DNA of 64,000 nucleotides from Anoplolepis gracilipes. Lineage: Eukaryota; Arthropoda; Insecta; Hymenoptera; Formicidae. The notes below the pieces were generated by a model, which was given only the letters and a program-made list of their open reading frames with translations, did no database searches and was not told the origin of the DNA. The position numbers were made by a program, and so were the translations under genes. The stretch spans positions 11,976,233-12,040,232 of the forward strand of contig NC_132973.1 in NCBI RefSeq assembly GCF_047496725.1, in the 5' to 3' direction. Positions 10,267 to 20,199 of the stretch are shown here, in pieces. Positions within the stretch are counted from its first letter, which is position 1. Each line of letters opens with the position of its first letter.

Positions 10267-10297
10267 CACAGATTTGTGCATATTGCACAAATTCGTG
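10267..10297. repeat. Short imperfect hairpin
   Basis: ATTTGTGCA (10272-10280) and TGCACAAAT (10284-10292) are perfect arms around TAT. Beyond a wobble and one mismatch, the pairing continues with CAC/GTG. Confidence 0.8.
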
Positions 10298-11294
10298 GTA
10301 TTTTTTATATTATTTTTTATACATATATTATAATACTATAAGTAAATGGTACCATACTTGGAAATCTCAAAGGGAATTATCGAATAGAATACATAGAAAT
10401 TATTTATTGGAGGTTAGATTAATATATATATTCTCAAAATATACGGTCGCTATAAACGAATTAAATAAATTAAGAATTGCATACACAGGAACATAAGTAA
10501 GAAATAAAAAAAAGAAAGATTTATCAATTATATAAATTAAATAAAAAATTAATATGGTTTTTCTTTAATGTTACATTATAATTTATTAATATTTACAATA
10601 TGCTAGCATTTGATTAATACGTTTATGTCAACATATATTCCAAACGTATAAGATACATAGATTCCCCAATTTATGTCTCTTAAATTTGCTACAAATGATT
10701 TGTATATATATTAAAGATAATTTGTATAGATTTCTAAAGAGATAAAATAATAATTTATTAATATTTAATATCTAATAGATAGAATAATAATTTGTATAGA
10801 TTTTCTTAGTATCTTTTTCAGATATTGTTAAATATATAATCACATTTAAACGTTAATTAATAAATTAGATAAAATATATTATTTATTATTACATAGGAGC
10901 AATTAAGCTGTCTGTATCAAGCGATAATCGTTTCATCAATTACTCATGTGAGATGTATATTTAAATGCAGCACTCGTTATCTCATACGTCATAGGCGATG
11001 CTGACTTATCATAATTAGAATCATATTTGTTACAAAACACGATATCATTCTTGATGCCTTTCCAAACGTATTTTTAACGATATTATTTAATTTTCTTTTA
11101 AATGAAAATATGTTTAGTAATCAAATAAAATAATAAATATGAATTATTTTGCAGCATTCATTGTATTAATAAAAAAATAAACACAAAGTATTGTATTTAT
11201 TATAATAATTAAAGATAAAAAAATAAAAATAATTGTTTCTATTTTATGAATTAAATAAAACTGTATTTTGTGCAAAGAATTATATATATATTAA

Positions 11295-11298
<4 letters not shown>

Positions 11299-11343
<45 letters not shown>
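11299..11343. repeat. (TA)n microsatellite
   Basis: About 22 TA units in AT-rich non-coding DNA. Confidence 0.93.
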
Positions 11344-11346
<3 letters not shown>

Positions 11347-11704
11347 GACTTCTGTTTCTGTATGTTCTTGTATGCAATTCTTAACTTATTTAATTCGTCT
11401 ATAGCAATCATATTTCAGATGGGATTTACTTTAATAAAATTTTAATTTAAAGCTTAGTTATAAAGATATATAATAAAAAATTAAAAGTTTTCATCTAAAT
11501 CAATTATAGAGAATTTTCAACATGACGATCCCTTCCGACATTTTTGCTGACAAATTCGTCTCCAAATTAGTCAGAGAATCCGCCTAAATAAAGGATATCT
11601 GGTAACCATGCTACACCCTATATATATATATATATTACACACAACTTAGACACGATGCAAAACTTGTATGTAATCAGATGAATACTGATTCGATTCAACA
11701 GCTG

Positions 11705-11763
11705 TATAAAGAGAATTTATTCAGAATTTAGTCAGTTCGTACCAGCAGTTAGTTTGTTGGTCG
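11705..11763 (+). promoter_or_regulatory. Candidate TATA/Inr core promoter
   Basis: TATAAAG at 11705-11711 lies 29 nt upstream of the A of an arthropod-type initiator TCAGT (11732-11736; presumed +1 at 11734), the classical spacing. A DPE-like GGTCG occurs at 11759-11763, but two bases off the strict DPE position. The sequence from here to 11885 is less AT-rich than its surroundings. This is motif evidence only. Confidence 0.35.
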
Positions 11764-11885
11764 AATATTATCATCTTCGTCTTTGCGGGCAGACGATTGG
11801 CGGATCTGTAATATCATTAGATTGCGGTTTCGACCGGCCACTGTGTAGTCTCGCCACTAGAGGTCAAAACAATGGCTGAAGATTA
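11734..11885 (+). other. Candidate first (leader) exon
   Basis: It starts at the initiator above. ATG at 11872-11874 is in strong insect context (CAAAACAATGG). The reading frame is MAED plus TA, then a consensus donor GTAAGAT at 11886. Spliced to the candidate exon at 13459, the frame stops at once (TAA), so it would be a four-codon upstream ORF. The in-place frame also stops at once. A leader exon of an unseen + strand gene is possible, as is chance. Confidence 0.22.
11854..11865 (+). promoter_or_regulatory. CTCF-like motif 1
   Basis: CCACTAGAGGTC matches the core of the conserved CTCF consensus (CCASYAGRKGGC) except near the end. It lies just before the ATG of the candidate leader exon. 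Confidence 0.35.
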
Positions 11886-13017
11886 GTAAGATTAACCAAG
11901 ATTTCCTTTTCTCTCTCTCGTCTGGATTGCCTCTTTGCTGAAAGACCATGAGTCTGAGAAAGATTTGTAATTTTGCATTTTGGATTGTTATGTGTTTGAA
12001 GACAAATTTCGATTTCGCAATATCTAATTTCTCTTCTCTAGTATATAAATTTAATCGCGCAATCAAAAAAATGATCTTGCAACTTCAACAAAAATTTTCT
12101 AAGTGTAAAAAATTAACTGCAACAGATAAATTATTAGCAAATATTGTGATACTGCATATATTTTGCACTTAATCAATTTAAATGACAGAGACAGAATTTA
12201 TATCTGTACTATTAGTGTAATTTAGACAGAAAATTTGACTGTGATGCCTATCTTTAAGACCTATTATCAAGGACAATTATATTTATGATTAATATTTGGC
12301 AATGGGCTTTAAATTTTCTAGAGGTATTGGTAGAATATTGCTGCTAGAAATTCTATACGTGACAAACAATATTCTAACAGATACAAAAAGTAGCGATAAA
12401 TTTTAATTGAGACATTTAGAAATCTATCTACATTAGCAAAATATTTTTTTAAGTGCGTCTTAATTCCATAATATTTACGCGATAATATTTTTTCATTTTA
12501 AATCGCAAATTTCTATATAAAAATTGGGTTCATTTTCATTATTTTCTTTAAAGAGTTGATCGATTGAAATAACGATAATAATTTGTACTTTATTGACAGA
12601 TGTAAAGGTTGTTGAAATTGAATTTATAAGATACATTAGAAACTAGATAAAAAAAATCAATTTTCTATAATAGAAAATATAATATTTTTAATTTGTATGT
12701 CTCGAAATGTTATACCTACTTTTGATCTCAATGTTCAATCTATTTTAATATTTTAATTTATCTATTAGATCGCTTTATTTTGAAATTATATAATCTATAA
12801 TTTTTTTCTTTCTTTAAACCTCTAAGTGAAAAACTGTTTATTACTTATTTGAGACGTAAAGAGCTTAATAATATATGAATGAAAACTTCCATATAAATGA
12901 AAGTTATTAAAATCCATTAGAATCCATAAATGTAAAAAGCTAGAGATTGAAAATAGTAATATAATTTCGATTTAGGCACTTCAGTTTTTTGTTATTCTAT
13001 ACGAACATGTGCTATAG

Positions 13018-13046
13018 CTATAGTATTCGCGCGGCCAATACTATAG
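13018..13046. repeat. Inverted repeat with GC-rich loop
   Basis: CTATAGTATT (13018-13027) and AATACTATAG (13037-13046) are perfect 10-bp arms. The 9-nt loop, CGCGCGGCC, is GC-only in an otherwise AT-rich neighbourhood. Confidence 0.9.
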
Positions 13047-13458
13047 TACCGGTAGGTAATGACATGATCCGCTCTGTATTTCGTTTTTTGAAATGTGAAC
13101 ATTCTGTACAAACAAAAATATCAGGTTATACAATTAATTAACTCCAAAATTTATGATAATATAATGTATTTTGTAATTTATCTTAATTAAGATAGTATTT
13201 TTTAAAGGCAAAACGTTTGACAATCAAAATTCGTTTTTTGAGAATATTTATATTCATTAAGATATACTTAAGCTATATTTTAAAAAAGATTTCTTTTTTA
13301 ATTATTGTATAGTTATTTCATTAAATATCAGTTTATTATTAAATGAAATGAAAATTGTGTGTATAGGTGCGTACGATAAAATTTTAAAATATTATTTGTT
13401 TTATCTTACTATAATCTTATATGCTAAACTAATCTTATATACTATTTGTATGTTACAG

Positions 13459-13505
13459 ATCAATTTAGACTATATGTAGTCAACTCCGCTGTTATACATG
13501 GATCA
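13459..13505 (+). other. Candidate 47-nt exon
   Basis: It is preceded by a branch-like CTAAACTAATC (13425-13435) and acceptor TGTTACAG (ending 13458), and followed by the near-perfect donor GTAAGTAA at 13506. It contains ATGGATCA at its end (M-D plus two bases). All other frames stop, so it would be mostly 5' UTR. I found no following exon. Confidence 0.2.
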
Positions 13506-14129
13506 GTAAGTAATAATTTTTTACATTAAAAATTGCTAAATATATTATAAATTTTAAAATATAAAATATTTTAAAATAAAACAATTAAAATTTTGTTTTT
13601 TTTTTAATTTCTATTTATTGCATACAAGGATATTTTTTATGTATTTAGTATGTGCTTTTACTTTTTTTAGATAAATGTTTATAAACTGTGTCTTGTATAT
13701 ATTATTTGTTCTACTTTGTATACTATATATATTTTGAAAGTTTAACTCTCAATTTGTGTAATTTTAAATTCAATCAAATATAGTTTTGTTAAAACTTTTA
13801 TTATACTATGACAATTGCAAATCTACTTAGTAATTAAAATTTTTACAGGTATATATCTCATATCAAATTCTGATGTCTCTTGATTTTATGTTATAGATGT
13901 TACATACATAATCAGACTTTCTAGTATTTTGTAATACTAATAGCTATAAATTATAGTTTTTTGTAAAAAACTTATATACAGTTTAATATAATTATAGTTT
14001 AATATATTACAGTTTTATATTTAGCTTTCTTCAAGTTATTCATAATTAATTGTATTAATGTAATTTAAAAAAAAGTAAAAGAATTCTCTGAATGCTGTTT
14101 ATTCCAAATGATCGAAGTGTTCAATATTT

Positions 14130-14473
14130 TTGCTAGTTTTGGTATATCGTTATGATAGATTTTACTTAATATATATCAAGTTTGTGTCACGCGATGTGAC
14201 CAGTGATTTGGCTAGTGCATCGATCTCGTACTCCCACGAATCGTTCCAAGTTCAGTCTTACGCCTTGCGGGCTTCCGTTCATAACTTAAGCTTAATTAAA
14301 TCCAAGTCCGAGCTAGATCACGTAGAAATTGGTGGTCTATGTGAAATTATTGATACCGGTAATCGGCATCTAATATAATTGCCCGACGTCAGTTTTGCGT
14401 CGGACATAATTTAGCTGCTCCGCCTTCGAAGAAATCCCGCAGGTATTTATCGTCTTTGCTGGTTGGATGAAAG

Positions 14474-14546
<73 letters not shown>

Positions 14547-15289
14547 CCTTCCCTTCATTTACTCGCCCGCACCCTTGTTCTTGCTCGCCCTTCTTGATGA
14601 TTTGCCTACGGCGATCTTGCGCAAATTCAACATCTTGTACGCATTCAAATTTAGCTGTCCTCTTCTTAGGATACATATATACATATCTTTTAAATTATTT
14701 CACACACCGACTTAATGCGGTTTTTGACAATATCTTTTGATATCGATCGTTGCAAGTAGCCTTACCGGTTTGAAGAAAGAACCAGAATTAAAACCGGAAT
14801 CACATAAGGTCTATATAACATTTATGATGAAACGACTTTTCTATACGTTTCCACGTTTTTTTGACTATTATAAAATCTTTGAATATTTTACAATAATCTT
14901 TATGGAATGTCTGATAATATGTGAACTAGAATATAAAGAAAATACTTTTTTGTTTGAAAAATATTCTATATAGTTTGAAAAGTATCCTAGGAAATAAAAA
15001 ATTTACATGCTATTTATAATGAAATTATATATATTTTATAAGAATAATAAGTTTAACATTTTTGAAAATAGATAAAAAATTAGACAGAAGAAATTTAATC
15101 TGTGAAATGTTTTATAAAGTAATAAACTGTCATTTTTCCTATTTTATTGTAATACGGAAATGAATTATAAATCTACTTTTTCCAAATTTTATCGATTACG
15201 TTATTATAACGTATGCGCATAATATTAAAATGTTACATCAAAAATTTTTGTTATCAAGAAATTCTATTATATACGCTTTCTCTTATCAC
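14130..15289. other. Mixed region with (CT)n tract
   Basis: It holds a moderately GC-rich island (14190-14640) with the CT microsatellite, then AT-rich DNA. Open frames of about 60-80 codons occur on both strands but show no recognisable domain and partly read through the repeat. Confidence 0.6.
14478..14543. repeat. (CT)n microsatellite
   Basis: A CT run with an early CTAT interruption, followed by a C/T-rich tail. On the other strand it is a GAGA tract, a potential GAGA-factor binding platform. Confidence 0.93.
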
Positions 15290-16331
15290 GATCTCTGTCG
15301 TGATGATTTGAACATCTTGATCATCGAAGTCAGCAGAACTACCTATGTTGCGAGATCTTCGATGCGGCTATATCGAGCGATGAAGCTTGGATACGAGAAG
15401 GAATGAGTTTGTAGCTTCGTCGCGGCGTAGGTACGTACAGATTCCAACTTCTGCGGATAGTTGGGCTTAAGGGTTCCAGGGAGAAACTAGCCTTGGGGTG
15501 ACTGGCGGCTACGGATGATCGGGGCTGAAGTAAACCGTCGGGATGGGTGGCGGCGCGAGGACGAGAGGAACGGGCACGGGTCCAGGGTGGAAGGTCACTG
15601 CAGATCTCTCGGAGAGAGCGTAGCAACTCGGACCGCAAATTCCTTTACGGTGTTCAGCGTGCGGCGCATTCGCAGTTAGGAGCAAGGAACCGGCTCGTTT
15701 TCGCTAATAGGGCGCGTCCAACTTTGCGCGCCGGACACCCCGCGCCCCGCGCCCCGGTGATACTTCGAAGGGCGCATTGTCCCAATTCTCTGCTACGCTT
15801 TCGAGATTTCCGTTTCGGGATTTCTGCGTTTACCGCGCCGCCGGACACACAAAGCTCCATAGGGATCGCTTGCGGACACTGCATGCGAGCTGGTCCACCT
15901 CGATCGCGAGTTTCGTTCGCCAAGTGCGTTTATTCTGTCCGTTTATGTAGACATTTGCGCGTTTCCAACTTCGGATATTATGTTGGAGGTATTACAATAA
16001 AATGAGATATTTACCTCATCATATTTATTTATCGAGATGCGAGAGTAATGTATTTAAAATTATTTAATACTATAATTTTATGTAAATGCATTATAAAAGT
16101 TACAATAATTTTAATTATGACTTTTTTTAAAAATTCATATTAAGTTCTTATTAAGTTTAAAAAATATGAAGAAATATGTCTCTCATTATTAGTTGTTTGA
16201 CAATAAAATATAAATCTAGAATATTATTAAGGTCAACAGTTTTATTAGTAATATTATTATTGCTTAATTTCTGGTAATAATACAATCATTTATTAATGCA
16301 ATTATGTGACGTTAGATAAGCTGTAATTATA

Positions 16332-16370
16332 TATTTTATTTTATATATTGAAAATATATAAAATAAAATA
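16332..16370. repeat. 18-bp perfect AT-rich inverted repeat
   Basis: Arms 16332-16349 and 16353-16370 (TATTTTATTTTATATATT and its reverse complement) around a 3-nt GAA loop. Confidence 0.93.
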
Positions 16371-16827
16371 GTAGTGGCGAGAGTCTTATTCGATGTATTT
16401 ATCAAATCTTAATACAGTCATATATTGTAATTTAGTCACTCTACAGGTGAAACTCGTAATGTGTTTTCCATCAGGGATCCTTAGCAGGGTGTTAGTGGAA
16501 ATTAATGACCAGTCGTCACTCCCTCGTATCTAAGCGATATCTCGAGAAGAGAGAGAGAGAGATAGAGAGACGGAGTATTACCTGATTGGACGCGACCGGC
16601 AATAAATAGATGATTGAACGCAGTCCCGGCGTCAGACGGCGGAAGGGATATGAAATTAATACAAGTCCTGCAGGCCTACTCTGCAAGGCGTTTATACCTT
16701 CGCGGAGATATTTCTGGCATCCTTAGGCTTTTCGAGCGGAAGGACCCTTCGACGCGAATATCAAGGAAATTAGAGACGTTAGTAGGCAGGTCCGAATTAT
16801 CGACGCTCCGTTGAACAGTCGTTCAGT

Positions 16828-16926
16828 ATGGTCATTGGTATATCGCTATTCGTCCTGATGGCCGTTATATCTATTTGCGGCCTCTGTGCAATCTTACAGA
16901 GCGTAAAAACCGCATATATTGCATAG
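16828..16926 (+). CDS. Candidate hydrophobic microprotein or signal-peptide exon (32 codons)
   Basis: ATG at 16828 to TAG at 16924-16926. The first 20 residues read MVIGISLFVLMAVISICGLC and continue AILQSVKTAYIA. It resembles a signal peptide or a single membrane helix with a polar tail. A possible splice donor (AGC|GTAAAA) follows the S of ILQS, so it could also be the first coding exon of a secreted or membrane protein whose other exons are far downstream. The ATG directly follows an initiator-like TTCAGT. There is no homology evidence, and chance is a real alternative at this length. Confidence 0.25.
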   Translation: MVIGISLFVLMAVISICGLCAILQSVKTAYIA

Positions 16927-17974
16927 TATACGCAGTCTTTAAGCCTTACGAGATTATGCGTCAAACAAAGACAGTTTCGTACGATCTCGATATAATTTAC
17001 TATGTTAACGATGAATTATTATTCGCGAAAATTACAGCAGTAATTTAATCGAAACGCAAATTGCAAAATACTGTGTAGGACGCTACGTAATCTAGTATTT
17101 TCTACTTTGTTTACATGGCTCGTGGCTATCCTTGTTTTTCTCGGTGTAGTAAAATCTATGGTAAAAGTTCGAAGGTTCAACGAGATTGTAGACGCATCGG
17201 GCATACGCAGTCTAAGCTGCCGAAAGTTTATATGGGATAACTTTGCGACAGGCTCGCGAAATGGGATTGACATTATCGCTGTGAGTTTGGCCACTCATGC
17301 TGATTGGATGCGGAAAATCGATAGCTATACGTAATAGGTTTGCTCCGAAATCGAAAGCGCTTTCACATATTACATGAATAAACAATCAGTATAAAATATT
17401 TTTATTTTGAAAAGTTCTGTATGTTAGCAAATATTACATTATATTAGTATATCGCAGAATATAAATATATCGATCTCAAATATATCGCTTTATATTATTA
17501 AATATTACTTAAATAAAAAAGAATACAATAGAAGCTGGATTTATTGATAATTTATCAATAACAATGCGATTAAGAATTATTTGCAACAACACATATACAC
17601 ACTTTTATATTATAAAAATTATAATTATTTTTATGTTATATAAGAAAATGACTTGCTCTATATTTTTTAATATAACTTTAGTTTCATTTTATTTTAAATA
17701 ATGTTTTATTTTTGCGTATAGAGCAACGCATCAGGCCACAATAGAGTTACCGGGACATTAATAACATAGATAAATGAAATTAAAGAAACTTCCGTCTTCT
17801 ATGGTAGTAATATGAGCACCGATTGATCGTTACGATGGTCGAGAGTGGTTCGGTCAATAGTTTGGAATTTCGAAAGGGTATCCTAACTGTGTTCTCAGAG
17901 CAGGGGCAAGAAAGATAACTTTGTAGAGAGAGGGTAAGACATGGCTTGCTGGGGGTTGATTGGACGACCCCTCA

Positions 17975-17990
17975 CTACCCCTGGTGGCCC
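17975..17990 (-). promoter_or_regulatory. CTCF-like motif 2
   Basis: On the minus strand the sequence reads GGGCCACCAGGGGTAG. GGCCACCAGGGG is an exact match to the strongest part of the CTCF consensus, and the last bases deviate. It is the best of the four CTCF-like sites seen. Confidence 0.45.
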
Positions 17991-18067
17991 GACAACGTTA
18001 CCCTCCATCTCGCTTTCTCTTCTCTATGATGAAAGCGATTTCACCCCTCCCGGCTTTCTAGAAAAAT

Positions 18068-18120
18068 ATGGCCGACCAAATACAATTTGAAGGGGTCCGA
18101 ACGTTTCGATCTAACGGCTG
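18068..18120 (+). promoter_or_regulatory. ATGGCCG Pho/YY1-like element (or tiny ORF start)
   Basis: AAATATGGCCGAC resembles the Pho/YY1 core (GCCAT on the other strand). An ATG-initiated frame, MADQIQFEGVRTFRSNG, runs from it to TGA at about 18121. Which reading, if either, is functional cannot be told from sequence. Confidence 0.25.
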
Positions 18121-18738
18121 AACGACAAAATAATATGGACCATCTTATAGACAATAATTTCTAAACGCTTCTTAGAAAATGTTTTCAATATAATATGATA
18201 GCTTCATAAATTCATTTATAATCTTATGATATTGGAAGAAAGATGTCAAAACATTATTTTAGGAAATTGCTCGATAATGCCTGATAATATTAATATTATT
18301 GTACTAAAACATTGTAATATTAATATGTATCAAGCTTACAAAACGAAAGAATTGAAATTTTGTTTTATATATGGAATAGAGATAAACTAATAATAATGGT
18401 AATTTTTTGTATGAGTCGATCAAATTATATAACATAGAAAAGCTTTTGTGGTAGCCTCTGATTTGAGCAATTTTCTTATTCAACGTACGTAATGAATAAA
18501 AATTGTAACATCGAATCAAACTAAATAATGATTGTGGTTTGAAAGAGGATAAGAAAGTTGGAAAGGGTAGTTGTGAGATGAAATATTGATTTTTTATTTG
18601 ATAAAGTTCACGATGAATAATACATTTAGGAGAACTGCAAAAAATATTATTTATGAGAAGTAGATGTTTTATGCTATTTGAAAGTCGAGCGACAGTTGCT
18701 TAGAATTATTATATTTTAATTGCAGCTTATTTCTTCCC

Positions 18739-18739
<1 letters not shown>

Positions 18740-18788
<49 letters not shown>
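18740..18788. repeat. (CT)n microsatellite
   Basis: A CT run of more than 20 units, giving a GAGA tract on the other strand. Confidence 0.93.
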
Positions 18789-18792
<4 letters not shown>

Positions 18793-19079
18793 ATTACTTG
18801 ATTGTTCTTAGTTATAAAAAGAATTATTCTTGATATTCTGGATATATACAAGGTATGTAAGACTAAAGATATTGTTGCACTCGAAAATCAATCTCGATTA
18901 ATCTCGATTTCTTTTTCACGTTAAAACTAACTTTCACGTACTCGCACCGGAATTAATAACTTCTGTGTTTTTAAAAGAACTTAGAACTTTAATTAGAACA
19001 CAATAATAATTACAGAATACAATAACCACTTTTATACCGAGACGAAACGCAAAGGGTACAATAATATTGTATAAATAAT

Positions 19080-19131
19080 ATTGTAAAAAAATTAATATAA
19101 ATATATTAATTATAATTAATTTTTTTACAAT
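19080..19131. repeat. 17-bp perfect inverted repeat with 18-nt loop
   Basis: ATTGTAAAAAAATTAAT (19080-19096) and its reverse complement (19115-19131). It is an AT-rich hairpin of miRNA-precursor size but very low complexity. Confidence 0.9.
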
Positions 19132-20199
19132 TATTTTCTTATGTTAAAATCATGTTTTTTTCTAATATATTTATAAAGAAAATCACTTTATCGACATTTT
19201 TAAAAATATTATGTTAGAATAGAATTGATCGCAACGATCTTAGATGTATTGAATTCTAAGGGATATAATACCAACCCGTATATACTTGTACCGAGAAGTT
19301 CACGTCAAGATAAAGTTTCTCCCGCAAACTTTAAGGGATAACGGGGTGCAGTCGTGCCGAAGCATCGAGATCTCTCGCAACAGAACAATAGTAGACGCCG
19401 GATTCCCTTCTTAGATAGCATCTATATCGTCGGGGGCGGTCAATGTAGGAAGGGTAACTACAGCCCATTTCTGACCTCTATGAAAGTCCGTGCCCGGATC
19501 GTCTCGGGATGCCTACCATCTTACTAGCCATATTGAATTATGGTTATTACGAGGTCTCGTCCTTATGATACTTCGTAGCCTTTGAAGTTACGGGAGTTTC
19601 AATTCCAGTAGGTCTAATCGCTTTTTTGCTTGTGGTTGAGAGAACCGTTTGATGAGCATTGAAAGAGAATTTGAATGTAGGTTCTTGTGCACGTTCTCAG
19701 ATTTCGTAAGCTTGACAGATTTTGAGACTTTATGATTTAAATCTATTATTTCTTCAATGTTTATATTCTTAATAAGAAAAAAAGGAAATATAAAATCATT
19801 AAATATCGAATACAATGTTAATGTTTTTCTAAATTATAAGTATTGATATATGTATCTTATAAAAATATTGATTTAACTTTGATAAAAATTATTTAATTGA
19901 TAAAACTGATTTAATTTGATAAAAACAAGGAATAAAATTAAAGTCATAATTAAAATCTGTTGAGTAATAATTTAAAAATTTAAAGCACGTATAAAATAAT
20001 AATAAAGCATATATAAAATAAAATTAATATTAATATAATAGAGTTTTATGAATGTTTTCATAGTTATTGTTTACATGGTATAACAAATATTAAACACATA
20101 ATTGACTAAGCAAATTGAAAATTAATTTAAATTATAAAAAGATGTCATTTCTCTCTTTCTCTTTTTGAAAACTTATCTTGTAGTGCTTACTTCAAAATT

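Larger units (their letters stand above)
9073..11622. other. AT-rich segment bounded by a 12-bp inverted sequence
   Basis: No gene was seen. TATATAGGGTGT at 9071-9082 and its reverse complement ACACCCTATATA at 11612-11623 frame a very AT-rich stretch that holds a 69-bp tandem duplication, a 21-bp palindrome and a small hairpin. It could be an eroded transposon or ordinary AT-rich spacer. The end sequences match for only 12 bp. Confidence 0.3.
11886..14129. other. AT-rich non-coding stretch
   Basis: No conserved coding sequence was seen. It contains a short GC-rich spot around 13000-13075 with an inverted repeat and one candidate 47-nt exon (13459-13505). The rest is AT-rich with many stops in all frames. 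Confidence 0.6.
15290..17350. other. GC-rich island cluster 1
   Basis: Two islands, 15290-15990 (CpG-rich, with GCGCCCCGCGCCCC-type runs near 15740) and 16440-17350. They are separated by AT-rich DNA containing an 18-bp inverted repeat. Overlapping open frames occur on both strands without conserved features, as expected of GC-rich non-coding DNA. The one frame I find worth a separate entry is at 16828. Another + frame, 17107-17334, begins with a hydrophobic stretch (TWLVAILVFLGVV) but lacks an ATG at its start. Confidence 0.5.
17351..20199. other. AT-rich DNA with two islands (17740-18130, 19200-19600)
   Basis: No gene was recognised. The first island carries a CTCF-like site, a 14-mer shared with 32.2 kb and an ATGGCCG motif. 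The second carries CTACCATCTTAC (19513-19524), also present at 41533. A CT microsatellite and a 17-bp inverted repeat lie between them. Confidence 0.55.

Noticed and set aside
19335..19352. GGGATAAC-containing sequence resembling a homing-endonuclease site
   Set aside because: Only the central bases agree; no endonuclease gene or intron context.
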